Below, piece by piece: positions 1-12,357 of a DNA stretch of 64,000 nucleotides. The translations under genes were made by a program, and so were the position numbers. This DNA comes from Avena insularis (Eukaryota > Streptophyta > Magnoliopsida > Poales > Poaceae), in contig CM042689.1 in NCBI GenBank assembly GCA_023614405.1, positions 324,252,305 to 324,316,304 of the forward strand. Reading direction: 5' to 3'. Below the pieces are notes generated by a model. It ran no database searches. It saw nothing but the letters and a program-made list of their open reading frames with translations, and was not told where the DNA came from. Position 1 is the stretch's first letter. Each line of letters opens with the position of its first letter.

Positions 1-139
1 GATGATCGGACTTGGTGTAGTGGATTGGTTCATGTAATCACCAAAAACACGAGGGATGTCGTTTTTGAGTGGGAGTTCATTAAGTAATGTGGATTAGTTG
101 AACTCAATCTATCATAAACTTAAAGTCTAAACTTTACAA

Positions 140-960
140 ATTCTGTTGTAGATGGCACCTACTTTTAATTTCAATGTGTTCATGGAGAAAGAAACTTGAG
201 CGGTAGCAACTTTACGAATGGGCCATGAATTTGAGGATTCTCCTCTCTGCACAAAAGCAATATGTGCTAGAAGCGCCGTTAGGCCCCACCTTTGATGATG
301 CCTGACGAGGAGAAGAATGTCTGTCGGACTCACGGAGGACCACAACTTAGTTCATTCGGCATATTGTATGGGCTAGGCGGAACTTTGAAAGCGTTTCAGC
401 AATGCATTTGATACAATGGGTGAGTTGAAAATGATTTTCGACACACATGCTCTTGTGAGAGCTACAATGCTTGAAAAGTTCTTTAGCTGCATGATGGAAG
501 AACAACTCCGTAGTGAGCATGTACTCAAGATGTCGGTTACGATAAGCTTGTGTCCTTGGGAATATCGATTCCCATTGACTTAGGCATCCATCGTGTTACT
601 GCGTCTACGCCACCTAGCTATAAGAGCTTCATGATGAACTATAATATGCAAGGCATGAAGAAGTCTCTCCCGAGCTTACATTGTCAATGCTTAAAAGCTG
701 CGAAGTGGAGATCAAAAAGGAACATCAAGTGTTGATGATCAATAGGAACCTGGTTTCAAGAAAGACAAGGGAAAAGCGGAAGGGAAGTAAAGGCGGCAAG
801 CGATTGCCGTTCTGAAAAGAAACCGAGTTGGACCTAAATCGATAGTGCTATTATTGTAAGGGGTAGCCACTTTGGCAAGCTGCCCCAAGTATTTGGCGGA
901 ACAAGAAGGCCGACAAGGCAAACAAAGGTATATATGATATACATGTTATTGTACTTGACT
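140..960 (+). pseudogene. Decayed copia gag with CCHC zinc knuckle
   Basis: Pieces of Angela-like gag appear in changing frames. Around 150-300 the translation runs through FNFNVFMEKE, a serine-rich stretch and LRILLSAQKQYVLEAPLGP. Around 600-720 one frame reads PPSYKSFMMNYNMQGMKKSL, the typical C-terminal half of a copia gag (UBN2-type) domain. Near 846-884 a CYYCKG stretch is the remains of the CCHC RNA-binding knuckle, followed by a KGIYDIHV-like run seen in this family. Gag would form the virus-like particle and bind genomic RNA. There are many stops and frame changes, so it is not functional. Confidence 0.75.
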
Positions 961-1384
961 AGTGCTCGCGTGATACGGTTCATTTGCTAATATTTGTAAC
1001 TTTCGAATCGGGGGCTGCGGAACAAGCGACCGCTAGCAAGGGGTGAGGTCGAAGATGCGTGTCGGCAATGGATCAAGCGTTGATGTGATCGCCATCGAAC
1101 GCTACCTCTCCACTTGCCGTCGGGATTAGTTATAAACTTGAATAATTGTTATCTGGTGCACTGCTGAGCATGAACATTGTATGGATGGTGTTTGATGCGA
1201 AGTGGTTATTCATTAAATCCGAGAACAATGGTTGTTCTCCATTTATATGAATGAAATCTTTTATGGTCATGCAGATGATGAATGGTTTATTTCTATTGGA
1301 TCTCGATAATATGTTACACATATTCATAATGTTGATGCTAAAAGTTAAACTTAATGATGATATATCCGCATATATGTGCCTTGC

Positions 1385-2230
1385 CGTCTAGGTCATATTG
1401 GCGTTAAGCATGAAGAAGCTCCATTCGGATGGACTTTTGGAATCACTTGATTTTGAATCATTTGATACATGTGAGCCATGCCTTATGGGCAAGATGACTA
1501 GAAACGCCGTTTTCGGTTCAATGGAGCAGGCGATAGATTTATTAATCATACATTACGATGTATGGTCAATGAGTGTAGCGGTGGATGTCGTTATTTGTTA
1601 CTTTCCTTTGTTAGTTTAGGTAGATACAGTTATATGAAGAAAATTAAGTCAGAACCTTTGATTCAAGAGATTTCAAATGAAGTGGAAAATCAATAAATAA
1701 TGAAAGATCAATTTCTACGAGGATCCAACAGGAGTATCTAAATTCTGATTTAGCACTCATGTAAATAGTGTTGAATTGTTTCTAACTTTATTCAAACACC
1801 GCAATGATGGTTGTGAACATACATATTCGTACTTTATTGGATATGGTTTGATCTATAGTGTCTCACAATGACTTATGATGTCATTTTGAGGTTATGCTAG
1901 AAGCTGCTGTATTCACTTCAAATCGGGGACTCATCTAAATCCGTTGAAAGACGTATGAATTGTGGTTTGAAACAAACCTAAATATCATTTCTTAAAGTTT
2001 AGGATGCGATGTTTATGCTTGAAAAAACTGGCCAGGATAAACTCGATCCAAAGTAGGAAGAAATGCGTCTTCATAGGATACCCTAAGGCAATTGGTATTC
2101 CTTTATCACAGATCAGGGAAAGGTTTTTGTTGTCGAATGGATCCTTTCTGAGAAAAGGTTACCGTGAAAGGTGTGAAGCGTCGGAAGGTAGAACTCGAAG
2201 AGTTGGCTGAACCTTCTCTTAGAAGTATGG
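1385..2230 (+). pseudogene. Decayed copia GAG-pre-integrase and integrase
   Basis: One frame at 1,398-1,619 encodes MKKLHSDGLLESLDFESF followed by DTCEPCLMGKMT. This is the GAG-pre-integrase zinc finger motif ahead of copia integrase. Later fragments (about 2,004-2,160) give the end of the integrase core and the KKCVFIGYPKAIGIP-type motif that links integrase to reverse transcriptase in copia. The catalytic D, D and E residues cannot be read in one frame. It would have catalysed insertion of the cDNA. It is heavily frameshifted. Confidence 0.75.
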
Positions 2231-2394
2231 CGATATGACGCGAAAGTCATTCGAGTTGGCTTCACGTTGAAGAGGAACTAATGATAATGATCTGAAACTT
2301 AAAAGAAATCTACCAAATGCTGCGAAGGTGGTAGGATGCATGTCACGGCTCCAGAGCTACTCTGGAAACACTTGTTATGAATTTGTAGTTGATA

Positions 2395-3130
2395 ATTGAT
2401 GATCCTACGGCGTATGAAGAAGCGATGATGAGCCCGTGTCCAACAAATGAATTCCAGGAAGCCATGAAAATCAAGATGGAATCCAGCATAGAAAATCATG
2501 TTTAGAACGGTGGACTTACCTCGGCCAAAGAAGGCTGTGGGCAAATGGATTTTCAAAAGGCCCGTCTTTTGATGGTAATGCTGATGACGTGTAAAGCCGA
2601 CTTGTTGCAAAGGGTCTCGACAAATTCGAGTTGACTACGATGGACGTTCTCTCCGTGGCGATGCTAAATTGATTGGGATTATGGAATTGCTGCATATTTT
2701 GATTGCCAAGAGATATGGCGGATGGTCTGAAACCAAAGTTCCTCAGTAATGAAAGGGTTGTATATGAGAGAGGAAATTACAACCAAAGGAACTTTATCGA
2801 TCCTGAGATGATACTTTCAGATGCAAACTCAGCGATCCATCTATAATTTGACAAGCATCTGAAATTGGAATCTCCGCTTTGATGAGGTAATCGAAAGAGT
2901 TTTGGATTTGTCAAACCATGGGCTGTATTTACAAGAAAGTGAGTGGGGAGCAGTGTGGCATTTATATGATATTATATGTGGATGACATATTATTGATGAA
3001 ATGATATAGATCTTTAAAGCAGTGTTGAAAGTTATCTAAACAACAAATTTTCAATGAAGAGGACCTGGTGAAGCGTCCTTTGCTGTGGGCATAAGATCTA
3101 TGAAGAGATAGATCTGAAACGCCCTAATAG
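2395..3130 (+). pseudogene. Decayed copia reverse transcriptase
   Basis: The catalytic motif YVDD is visible at 2,975-2,986 within a run reading LYVDDILL. It is preceded by degraded pieces that match the RT of the better copies at 34.2-35.0 kb, for example an NEFQEAMKIKMES-like start near 2,445 and the KWIFK-like motif near 2,545. A FSMKR-like stretch follows near 3,050. Reverse transcriptase would copy element RNA to cDNA. Several indels and stops interrupt it, so no active enzyme is possible. Confidence 0.75.
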
Positions 3131-3279
3131 GGAGTTATCGCATAAATACAACACCTTGATAAAAGATTTTAAAGAAGTTTAAATGGGGCGAAAAAAGTAG
3201 AAGGGTTCTTACTATGTTGAGGCAAAATGATCAAGACTCAAAGTCAAACTCTGGTATGAAGAGAAGTAATGAATAAGGT

Positions 3280-3930
3280 CCCTATAACTTTAATATGGGC
3301 TCTGATATGCATATACTATATACAAGGGCGGATGTGGCATCATATTAGTTCAGCTAATTAGTGCCAATCGGATCCGAGTTGGAACAACAGATGGCAGTGA
3401 AATATCACTGAAATGCGAAGAACTAAGGATATGTGTTTTGCATGTCTGCGGAGGTGAAGAGAAAGAGCTCGTCGCTTCAAAGTGTTATGTTGATACAGCA
3501 CGGCTTTGATCGAGGACAGCTCTAAGTCCTCAATCCGGATAAATATTTCTCATGAATGGTAATGACACCAGTTAGTTGGAGGTTTGAGCAACCATGGGTG
3601 GCCGGGATCAACAAGGAGGCGAATATGTTGCTATGAGCGGCTAAAGTAGTTTGGATGAAGGATTTCATATCCAAAATGGTGTGGTTACCAAATGAGTTAG
3701 ACCCAATGGTGATCTATTGTGACAACAATTGTGCCATTACCATTGCCAATGCCGAACCAGATACAAGTGTTCAAGCATATTAAGCCTTGATTTCCTCATT
3801 CATTGAACATGTCAGAGATGGAATATAAGATTTACTCAAAGTACATACGGATCTCAATGTAGCAAATCATTGGCTAAAACTCTCCCCTAGAAAAACGAAT
3901 CAACACAGAACTCCATGGGTGTTAGATTCA
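3280..3930 (+). pseudogene. Decayed copia RNase H
   Basis: This follows the RT in the expected place. A stretch around 3,715-3,735 reads IYCDNN, the third catalytic motif of copia RNase H. Downstream sequence at about 3,830-3,900 keeps the KVHTDLN-like and LAKTLP-like C-terminal motifs in broken form. The enzyme would remove RNA from the RNA/DNA hybrid during cDNA synthesis. It is not open in any one frame. Confidence 0.65.
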
Positions 3931-3976
3931 TCAACTATATAACTAAACTTATTGTCTACGGAAATTGCAGAGTGGG

Positions 3977-5545
3977 GTAGAGGAATGTCTACAGGAGAAG
4001 CGATAATAAAGTATTTAATGCTTATGTATTCAGTATATACTGGGTGCCTTTTAATATATAATTGTATTAATCTGAGCGTTAATGCAGCGTGTGTTTAATA
4101 AACAAGCAGTTCCTAGTTATGCACTCTCTCATAAACTAAGCGTTGATTAACAAGATGATCAAGGTTTCTGATCATAGACGGTAGATGTTATTAATACTTG
4201 AGGTCACAACAATGATGTAATGAGTGCGATGAACATTCATCAGTATAACATTATGATGAAAGTCATTGAGTTTATATTTCTATAAGAACTTCTGCAGGTG
4301 ATCTAATCCTTGAACCATGAGATCATATGGAAGTCACTCTTCTTGCCGGAAGGTTTCTGGCAGTAACAAACATTACCGTATTTGGGTGATTATAAATATG
4401 GGTTGAATTCTGAAGAGTGTTATGTGAGGCCCATATAGATTAAAGAGAGTGAAATTTATTCATCCCAATGGCAGATAGATATGCCAGGCCTCGGTGTTAT
4501 CACATTAGTTGGATTTAAACAGTGATTTGATCACTACAATGTTATATCATGGGAGCGAAAAGAGTGCATATGATGTAGGAATACATAGGTATGGAATCGT
4601 GTTCGAATCTAGGACATATAATATATGTGAAACAAAAGTTAAGATACTATAGCATAAAGGTTAAGCGATCACGAGAAACTCGCGTTAGATATGAGGAGTG
4701 AGTATAGGTCTCAAATCCCTTGATTATTGACCGGAGAAGGTTCGATCATGTCCATTATTTTACCGAAGGCGGTAATTGGCACACTTAAGAGACACCGGCA
4801 TCCATTTTGGAGCAAAATTTCATACGGAAAGAATAACAAGCGCAGAATTTATTTCACTGAATCTGAAGCAATTTTGGGTGAAATTCTGTGAAAGTGTTTT
4901 ATATGAAATGGAAATACTAGCAAGGTTATATATGAATGTTGTCATTAGTAATTTAAAATTCTGAATAAAGAAAAGTTTTATTTAATGAGAGTTTGCATTA
5001 TTAAGTTGGTAAAATTATTAGGATTTTGGTGGAGAATTGAGGATTTTGTAGTGGAGTATCACCCACACTGAATAGAGGAAGGCCCCCATGCGCCAGCCAC
5101 CCCGCCAGGGTTCCCCCCCCCTCTCCTCGACTTACCTCACTTCCACTCCTTACCTCTGTGAAGGATCTCTCACCCCCTCTGTGTTTATTCACATGGTCTC
5201 GGGACTAGCGGGGTACATGTATTTCTGGTGGCTATTCGGCAAAAGAGTTGTGCTTCGCTGCATCGCTGGGCGGGGAGGCAGAGGTGCTGATGCCTCGAGC
5301 GTGTGTCAAAACACCCAGATGCACTACTAAGAGATTCACCGGTGTAAGGACTTCCTCTCAATCTTAAGTTGGCAGAGATCGTCTACATCATCCACGAGTT
5401 TGACTGGGTTAAGCTTTGCTCGATCTTAAAGGTATATTTCTCTCGGATATACATGCTTCGTCTTTATCAGTATGAATGAATCTTGGTACATAGTTATTTT
5501 CCCATCGGCCAGAATTTTGTTTTCTGTCTTTAAAACCCTCTCTGA
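3977..5545 (+). repeat. Degenerate 3' LTR of the Angela-like element
   Basis: The stretch starting near 3,977 aligns by eye with the LTR starts at 35,752 and 30,982 (reverse): a GGAATGTCTACAGGAGAAG-type start replaces TGTTGGAATTATGCCCTAG and is followed by the shared GCGATAATAAAG block. Later segments near 4,140-4,330 (TGATTAACAAGATGATCAAGG, CATGAGATCATATG) and near 5,365-5,430 also match the LTR. The last recognisable piece is a TTTTGTTTTCTG run near 5,530. The right end is approximate because the terminal CA cannot be fixed. It is far more diverged than the other Angela-like LTRs here. Confidence 0.65.
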
Positions 5546-7920
5546 GGATAGGAGAGTAAAGAATGAGAATTAGGTTACATATTAAATGTGGCGATGAGAA
5601 CAGCTGAAACAATTAGCTGTGAAGGGCATCTTCGCTAGCGAGATCACGCATTTAATGTGACCCATAGTGGAAGTAGCATGGCTTCCAGGGGTTAGGGTTG
5701 ATGTGATGGATGTGACGCACTGATATGAATCACTACCATATGGATGATATCATGGAGAATGTAAATTATGACTACCTTCAGTTGATAGAACATATCCATG
5801 AAGGTGGCTTCGTCTTTCGCTTTATATGAACAACCTGGGCCTTCATGGCAGCGTGATTTCATCTGCATAATGCTAAATGTCGAGGTGGATGATGTTCCTA
5901 AAGGGATGTAGAGACACTTTTAGAGCTTGTGTCCCTACTCGAGGTGAAGAGATATGCTGGAAAATAACGGTCAGTCCATTCTATGGAAAGGAAAACGGTA
6001 TGTTTCTAGACTGGTATGCAGGCCACCAAATACTGCAGGTAATCCACCATGTCACCCCTCCCGGGAAGGGACACGATGGTTATTCGATGTCAGCTGCGTC
6101 ATCAAGTCCACCACTATCCAGTGCAAAGGGGCCTACCACTCACCTTAAATAAGTCTGCCAGGATAAAGCATGTAACCACACAACAAAGCCAAGGACTCCC
6201 ACCAGGAGTAAACTACAGGAATGGCTGATAAGAGTGCAAACTAAACCGGGGATCACAAGGTGAAATCCTATTTTGCCAAGTATAGCCAATGAGAGAAAAT
6301 ACGTGAAACCGTTACCTTGCTTTGCTTGGACAGCCTTGGCGACCATCTATCCATAATAATATTCCATGGGACTACGTACACTATATTAAAGAAGTCATGC
6401 AATGAACAAATTACATTGAATGATGATCGTGCAAGGGGGATACCCCATCCGGAAGGAACAAGAAAAAACAATTGACACCCCGCCCCTATAAAGGTGTTCA
6501 AATGGACTATGCAGCGACATTTGAGACCTTAAGTGAGTGTTGCTCAAATGTTAGATGTGCAGACATCCCCAAGGGCTAATATAACAAATTTTTGTGAGCG
6601 GATTCAGGACTTGAGAGGTCAAACATCTCAACACAAATCACGGTGCATGGTGGTACTTGGGAATCCTCAAAGAAAACAAAAGCATGATCCTTGGTGATTA
6701 AGGAAAGGCATTACTCTGTGATGACGGATATATATTATGTAAATAACTTTTTCCAATTATAATCAAGACCACATAAACAAATCTATCATGGAGATTTTCT
6801 TTTTCTATAAGTAGTTTATTTACCTTAATTTAAGTCTCTATCTATTTCTCGTTCCATTACAGTAGTGTCTCACTACATATATTCTTGCCTCGCTGTATAC
6901 GACCAAGGTATTGTCGAATGCAAAGAGTGAGAATTATATGACATTGAGTTCATTGACCCACATATCGTTAATTTGTTATGATAAGAATACTCCCTAGGAC
7001 ACAAGGCTTACTAACACTAAGGTTTCTAAAGGAGCAAATGTCAGAGCAGCAAATACTAGTGGAGAAATACTATTTCACAACTAGGTATTTTACTATCTTA
7101 GCCATAAATTCTATTTACATTATAAACGTTAGAAATTGTAATTGATGAGTTGGCCGTATACTGCAACCATAATTGGCGCTGAAAAATTGATGTCATGAAC
7201 TCATTATACAAACACCTGGTACATCAACTTTAGTTATAATGTCTGAGGTAATTTCAGTCATTATAGCATTATTTATTCTCTTTGATTTGTTCTGATATCG
7301 AAGTAATTTACTAACTCATTTATTCATTTTCTTTTGCGAGGGCGGTGTTGGAAATGGTTCATCAAGGTTATCGGTGGATGAAACAGGAATGACATTTCGT
7401 GGTCCCAATTAATTAATTTTAGCTTCACAGGACATCTACACCCCAATTCCTAGTTTAATATACAACTATTATATTTAGATTTATTGTTTAGATTCTATTC
7501 TCGTAAAGTCTTGAGGCAGGAATAATGGAACTAATTTATATGCATACTCGTTGGCAGGTACATTCCATAGCGACGTTGTTGACGCGAGAGATCAAAGGCA
7601 CGACTTAAATATGGAAACACTTATTCACAATTTGTTGTACCGTCAATTGTGTTAAGGTTTCGTCAACAATATTCATATGCTGATTTTTTAGTGATGATTT
7701 GATATACATACACAGAAGTCATATATTCATATTAATCTCATATTTAAAGATTGAAGATATGCGGGAGTAGCTCCTATCGAAGCGCTAAGAGCAATTTCAA
7801 CCCAAAATTGGCGGAGGATTTTTATACAAGAAGGTCCTTTCTAGTATGAAATGTATTTACCACCTTCTAATGTACGTAATTGTAATATATATGTATGTAA
7901 TTATGATATATAACAAATGT
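5546..7920. other. Unassigned AT-rich intergenic DNA
   Basis: I see no gene, recognisable transposon domain or clean terminal repeats here. The longest open frame (5,877-6,152, plus strand) is about 90 codons and has no motif I know. It overlaps a second frame of similar length, as chance ORFs do. The base composition becomes more AT-rich after about 6,500. It may be old transposon sequence decayed beyond recognition by eye. Confidence 0.6.
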
Positions 7921-7924
7921 AGGA

Positions 7925-7980
7925 GAAATTATATATATATATATTGTATATATATATATATAAATAAGAGAAATTATATT
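7925..7980. repeat. (TA)n low-complexity repeat
   Basis: Two runs of alternating TA, separated by a TTG interruption at about 7,945, sit in a very AT-rich stretch. This is a simple repeat prone to slippage. Confidence 0.9.
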
Positions 7981-8139
7981 ATATATACATCAGCGTATAC
8001 TTTATGTAGTAGCATGCCTTAGAATGTATATGAAAACTTGTTTAAAATGAAAATAACTCAATAGAAAACACAAATTAAAAATGAAAACATAAAATTAAAA
8101 ATAATTGAATGGAAACCTAAAATAAAAATAAAGGTAAAA

Positions 8140-8400
8140 TAAAATAATCTTTAGTGTCCAGTTAGTGTTCTCAGCCCGGGACCAAAAGAAACCTCCGCTC
8201 CAGGCGCTGGAACACAGCCACTGCAGGGATAAAGTCCTCAGCACAACGTTGGCTTGACAATGTGGAGGCCTTTGGTCGATTTATGTGTGGGGACTAAAAA
8301 CGGGATCTTTGGTCTAATTTCATATACCAGTTGGATAAGCAAGTTGAAACGGTCTGGGCAGTACTAGGCTCTTTTTCTACTAGTAGGATATGGTTTGAGT
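8140..8400. mobile_element. Decayed MITE-like element (TTTAGTCCCGGTT type)
   Basis: Sequence from about 8,150 carries degraded inverted motifs: CTTTAGTGTCCAGTTAGTG, then CAGCCCGGGACCAAAAG, later GGGGACTAAAAACGGGATC and a final TTTTTCTACTAGTAG. These resemble a common grass MITE consensus built from CTTTAGTCCCGGTT and AACCGGGACTAAAG inverted repeats that ends in TTTCTACTAGTG. The GC-rich middle (CAGGCGCTGG) also fits. I recall this consensus from the grasses. The superfamily and target-site duplication cannot be settled by eye. Confidence 0.45.
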
Positions 8401-9380
8401 TGATGCCAAGGGTCAAGATCTAGTTAATTGATCCCTTATTTGGGATCTATTAGTGATCATATTGGGATCTTCTACCAACAACTATGATATTCCTTTTCAA
8501 AAAAGAAACATATCAAAATTCTATTTTATATTATTACATATATTTATGTAATTGGGATCAAGTAATTTAGGATCATTAAGGTGATCTATAGAGGCCGGAT
8601 GTGTTCTTTTAGAAAATTAGATCAAGACTGACCCTGATATCTGTATTAAGTTTAGTGAAAACCAATAAATTAGAAGACATCATCATTCCACGGGTTTTCA
8701 AGAACATTATCCAGGTACTACTTGGCTGCAAGCTAACCCAATGTCTAGTGTGGGTAAGTTCTGTGGAAGCAATTATATTTTCACCTGTACTTCTTTTTTA
8801 TGTATTTGGTTACGTTATACTCCTTTTTTTTGATTATGTATACTCTATATTCTATATTTTTACTCAGTTCAAACTTCTTAAATAAACTTGGTCTTATGGA
8901 CTATATTACATACTTCTATCTTTTGTCTTGATGTAAACAGTGAAATAAATTTGGAGACCTTTAGGAAGGTTTAAACGCCTTCTTCTACCGCTATGGGATG
9001 GAAATCACATAATTCATGTCAATTATTGAGCTTAGAAAAACAACGTGGAGACAAAGGACGGGTAGCTCAACATACAGGATGGGTGAAAAGCACCAACAAA
9101 TCATACTAGCTTCCATTAATGAATTTGCCATCCTTCACCCTAAACTAAAACAAATTAATAAATTGACTGTCGCACAATGACTGACCTTGCGTCAGTCAAA
9201 GATGCAGATTTTTCTACCAGTTAATGTGAGTTAATGTTGTATTTAATTAACTCAATAATGAAGTCAAAAGATCTAGATTGGGATCTGTATTAATTGATCT
9301 CTCTTAATTTGGATCTGCATTAATGGATACCAGAGAGTCTAGATCGGACAAATTAGATTCTGGTTTTGTGAGTACTAATG
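8401..9380. other. Gene-free stretch rich in GATC/GATCT words
   Basis: No gene is visible. Two parts (8,410-8,620 and 9,265-9,350) are unusually dense in GGGATCT, TTGATC and AGATCTAG words. An imperfect inverted match links AGGGTCAAGATCTAGTTA (8,409-8,426) with the reverse complement of sequence near 8,618-8,635. This may be one or two decayed MITEs. A frame of 76 codons at 8,655-8,885 is AT-rich with hydrophobic residues only because of composition. Confidence 0.4.
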
Positions 9381-9782
9381 TGGGTATTTGGGCTTTTCAT
9401 AATGGGTGTTTATTAAGCATGATATCCTAGAATTGCTTTACTATATGTGGCATGTCATTTTAATAAAGAAAAGGGTGTTGTTATATCTTAGCTAAGCTAC
9501 ACCCCTTACACGGTATCATAGGCAAAAAAACTTGGCTGGACCAATTACACATACATGAGACTAAAATCATTAATACAACACCACTAAGAAACACATCTAA
9601 GAAACAATGCATTGTCATTGTTGTTTCTTAAGTTTTAATTAGTTCTATAAATGTGCTAAAAACACTCCATTGTGAAAGGCCTTAGAGTTATTACATTGGT
9701 TCAAGGCACATTAATTTAAGATATGTATATTATTTCTGTAGGCTGGAGGACGTTTACATACATTACTCCCCAAATAGTTGTA

Positions 9783-9953
9783 GGGCTTGCATGTGGTTCT
9801 ATATTATATATTTGACCAACATAATACATGATATATATTTGCCAAAAAAATATACAATTGAAAATTTAGATATTATATTTTTAAATGATATATTTTTTAT
9901 ATATATCTTATATTATTAGTCCAGTAATATTCTAGAACTATATTGCAAGCCTC
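9783..9953. mobile_element. Palindromic AT-rich MITE with TA flanks
   Basis: The left end GGGCTTGCATGTGGTTCTA and the reverse complement of the right end GAGGCTTGCAATATAGTTCT form inverted repeats of roughly 25 bp. The AT-rich interior can also fold. Both ends are flanked by TA (9,781-9,782 and 9,954-9,955), as expected for the Tc1/Mariner (Stowaway) target duplication. The TIR sequence is not the usual CTCCCTCC of Stowaway, so the family is unclear. It has no coding capacity. Confidence 0.55.
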
Positions 9954-9955
9954 TA

Positions 9956-12350
9956 AGCTCATTCAGATAGATATCTCCTTGTGCTAGCTGCTTCCACCCG
10001 ACAGACAACCTTCCCTATTCTTATACTAACTACAAATATGCCTTGATAAACACAGAAATACCCTGTGGAAACTAAGGTCCTGGTGGATGCATTTATTTTT
10101 GGAGACAAAAATGCTATTTTACAAAAGTTTCAAAAAGAATTAAAATAAAATTTTGTAAAATTGGCTTTATACTTGAGTCATACTAATTTATCAAAGAGAA
10201 AATACTATAATTGTATGTGACCTATTGCACAAATGTCCAATAACACTATAATGATTGGATTATACTATTCAAAAAGAAATACAAATTTATATTTCCTCTG
10301 CACACAATTTTTATTGGCAACATTGTAGCTCTATGATGGTGGCGACAATAACTGGTAATGCCATCTGTATTGTTTATCACCTTTAACTTTGTCTGGTTGC
10401 TGAGGTGGAATTATCCGACCTGGTTGATCGTCCATCGACCCTTGTGGAGCACAACCCTCGAAGGGCTAACAGCGATGTGGTGTTGTGTTATATCAGTTTT
10501 TGACCAGTTTTCCTATGCCAGCAGGCCCTTGCACCTTTTCTCTATATTAACCAATGAAAGGCAAGATTTTTGTTTTAAATAAAATGTAACACTTGCTTGC
10601 CTTACACGGCAAACATAAGAAGATCAAAATGTTAACAACACAAATTATGTTAACACCTCAGCACTGATGTTTTAGCAAATCTAGAGGCGTTGCATCTAAG
10701 CTCATGATCAACAACTTTGGCGCTGCCTATCGGGAAGCCACCATCGCCTTTAATAATACGTTCCATTCCAGCAGTGAGATATCAATTTTGTCAATCTGCT
10801 ACTGATGTAAAGAAATTTTATAAATAGAATGAACAAGGCTAGCAGTAAAACTTTGCAAACTCTCACTAGAATGACATGAGTGTTCAAAGCAAGGGACCCA
10901 AGCACACTACGAAATGAATGGCTCTCCTTCAGAAAATAAAGACAGAAACCTATTTCTCCTCAACTTGATTCTCTCATGCAAGAGGAAATGTGACCCAAAT
11001 TCTGCAGTTCACCTTACGACAGAAGGGTTTTCCATCCTCAGGTTTTATCTGAAGTATTTCACTTGAGGTTTACAATCAGAGATCATTGTTTTAAAGAAGT
11101 TGAAAGCCTACAAATATAAGGAAGAATTAAAATCCTACACCTTATCTAACATCAAATATAGTCACCAAACAGAAGCTTTTACTTGGTAGATAGCTTCACA
11201 ACCAATGTCTATTCTTCTTAGTACATTTTGTTTCCATGATTGTATGTTTTTTCTAAAGGTCTAGCATGTAATCTTGATTTGTAGTATCGATATACAACTA
11301 TACTTCCTCTTTTTGTGACCCTACGAGCGTAGGCCATTAGACAAAAGCGCTACTGCGATTAAACACAAAACATAAATATGAACGACGCCCATTGGTAGGA
11401 AGGGTCTAAGCGGCGACATAGCATGAAAAATAGACCTAGCTTCATCGACAACACAAAACCAGTAATAGCGAAAGAAGGCACAAGCAAAGCAATTGTCCAA
11501 TAACCCCTACTGAAAGCAAAAGCAGAAAACACACATGAGGAAGTTTAATACACCACTGTTTTCAAGTCGAACCAGGCATCGTCACAACATCCGCAGCCTT
11601 AAGCAGCCTCTAGCAATATCAGCAAGCTGTGACAGTGGTCCAGAATGCACTGGGTAGAGCTTGAGTTAGGCACACTTTCAATTTATACCGCGATGCGTAG
11701 TATAGTCTAGTGACAGCTCAAAATGACAGCGATAACACTGTGAGGAAGCAGACTACCATCATACTATTTATTCCTTTTAACCTCGAATAGCTGAGTTTGA
11801 CCTAGCAACGGCTCTAGAGTGACAACAATAACACTGCTGACATGAAGCCTATACATCAACTGCCATTATACCTGTATCTCTCAAATCACAGATAACATAA
11901 ACAGCAATTTCTTCTTAACCTCGAATAGCCCATACTCCATGTTTTACGCTCCCTAAATCACAACCAAAGATTGGTAGCAGAACTAAGATGGGTTGTGCAC
12001 GTACGCAAGCTTCTCATTCATACAAAGAAGAGGTATTCAGGAGACATTCGCGAATAATACGGACTTAACCTAAGTAGCTAAAGGTAACTAAAGAACACAC
12101 AGCTCCTTCATAAACAAAGATATTACAGAAGACGTCAGGAATGCACCACGATATTAGGCGACGATTATGTGTCATGCTCATAAAGTGTATTAATTGTTAT
12201 ATCAACTGCATGCAAGGCAGAAAAGATTAAGGAAGTACCAAACACTTTGATGCATGCGTTTATTACAAAGAAAACTGGAACACCGACGACATGTAGATGG
12301 AACTTTATTTTATGAAAGGGGATGGGCTGACTGATATGATGCTTATATGG
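9956..12350. other. Unassigned intergenic DNA
   Basis: I find no gene here. At 10,358-10,582 a 74-codon frame ends in ILTNERQDFCFK, and the DNA has a TTCTCTATATTAACCAATGAA run that recalls 3' tails of plant L1-type LINEs. This is too weak to call. Between 11,300 and 12,340 the composition is less AT-rich and resembles decayed gene flank, perhaps belonging to the minus-strand gene remnant that follows. Confidence 0.5.
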
Positions 12351-12357
12351 CCTCTTA

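Larger units (their letters stand above)
1..3976 (+). mobile_element. Decayed Ty1/copia internal region (Angela/BARE-like)
   Basis: This is the internal part of an old plus-strand copia retrotransposon. Reading from left to right in shifting frames, I can recognise gag, a zinc knuckle, GAG-pre-integrase, integrase, reverse transcriptase and RNase H, in the gag-IN-RT-RH order that defines copia. Stops and frameshifts occur every few dozen codons, so no protein could be made. The 5' LTR and primer-binding site lie outside the window or are lost. The same family occurs again in better condition at 29,336-37,436, and the GAG-pre-integrase and RT stretches match those copies closely. A degenerate 3' LTR follows directly. 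Confidence 0.85.

Noticed and set aside
5877..6152. Two overlapping plus-strand ORFs of 91 and 64 codons.
   Set aside because: No motif and comparable length in two frames; treated as chance.
10340..10590. Possible 3' tail of an L1-type LINE (ILTNERQDF then AATAAA-like end).
   Set aside because: Only a loose resemblance; no poly(A) tail, target duplication or upstream RT domain.
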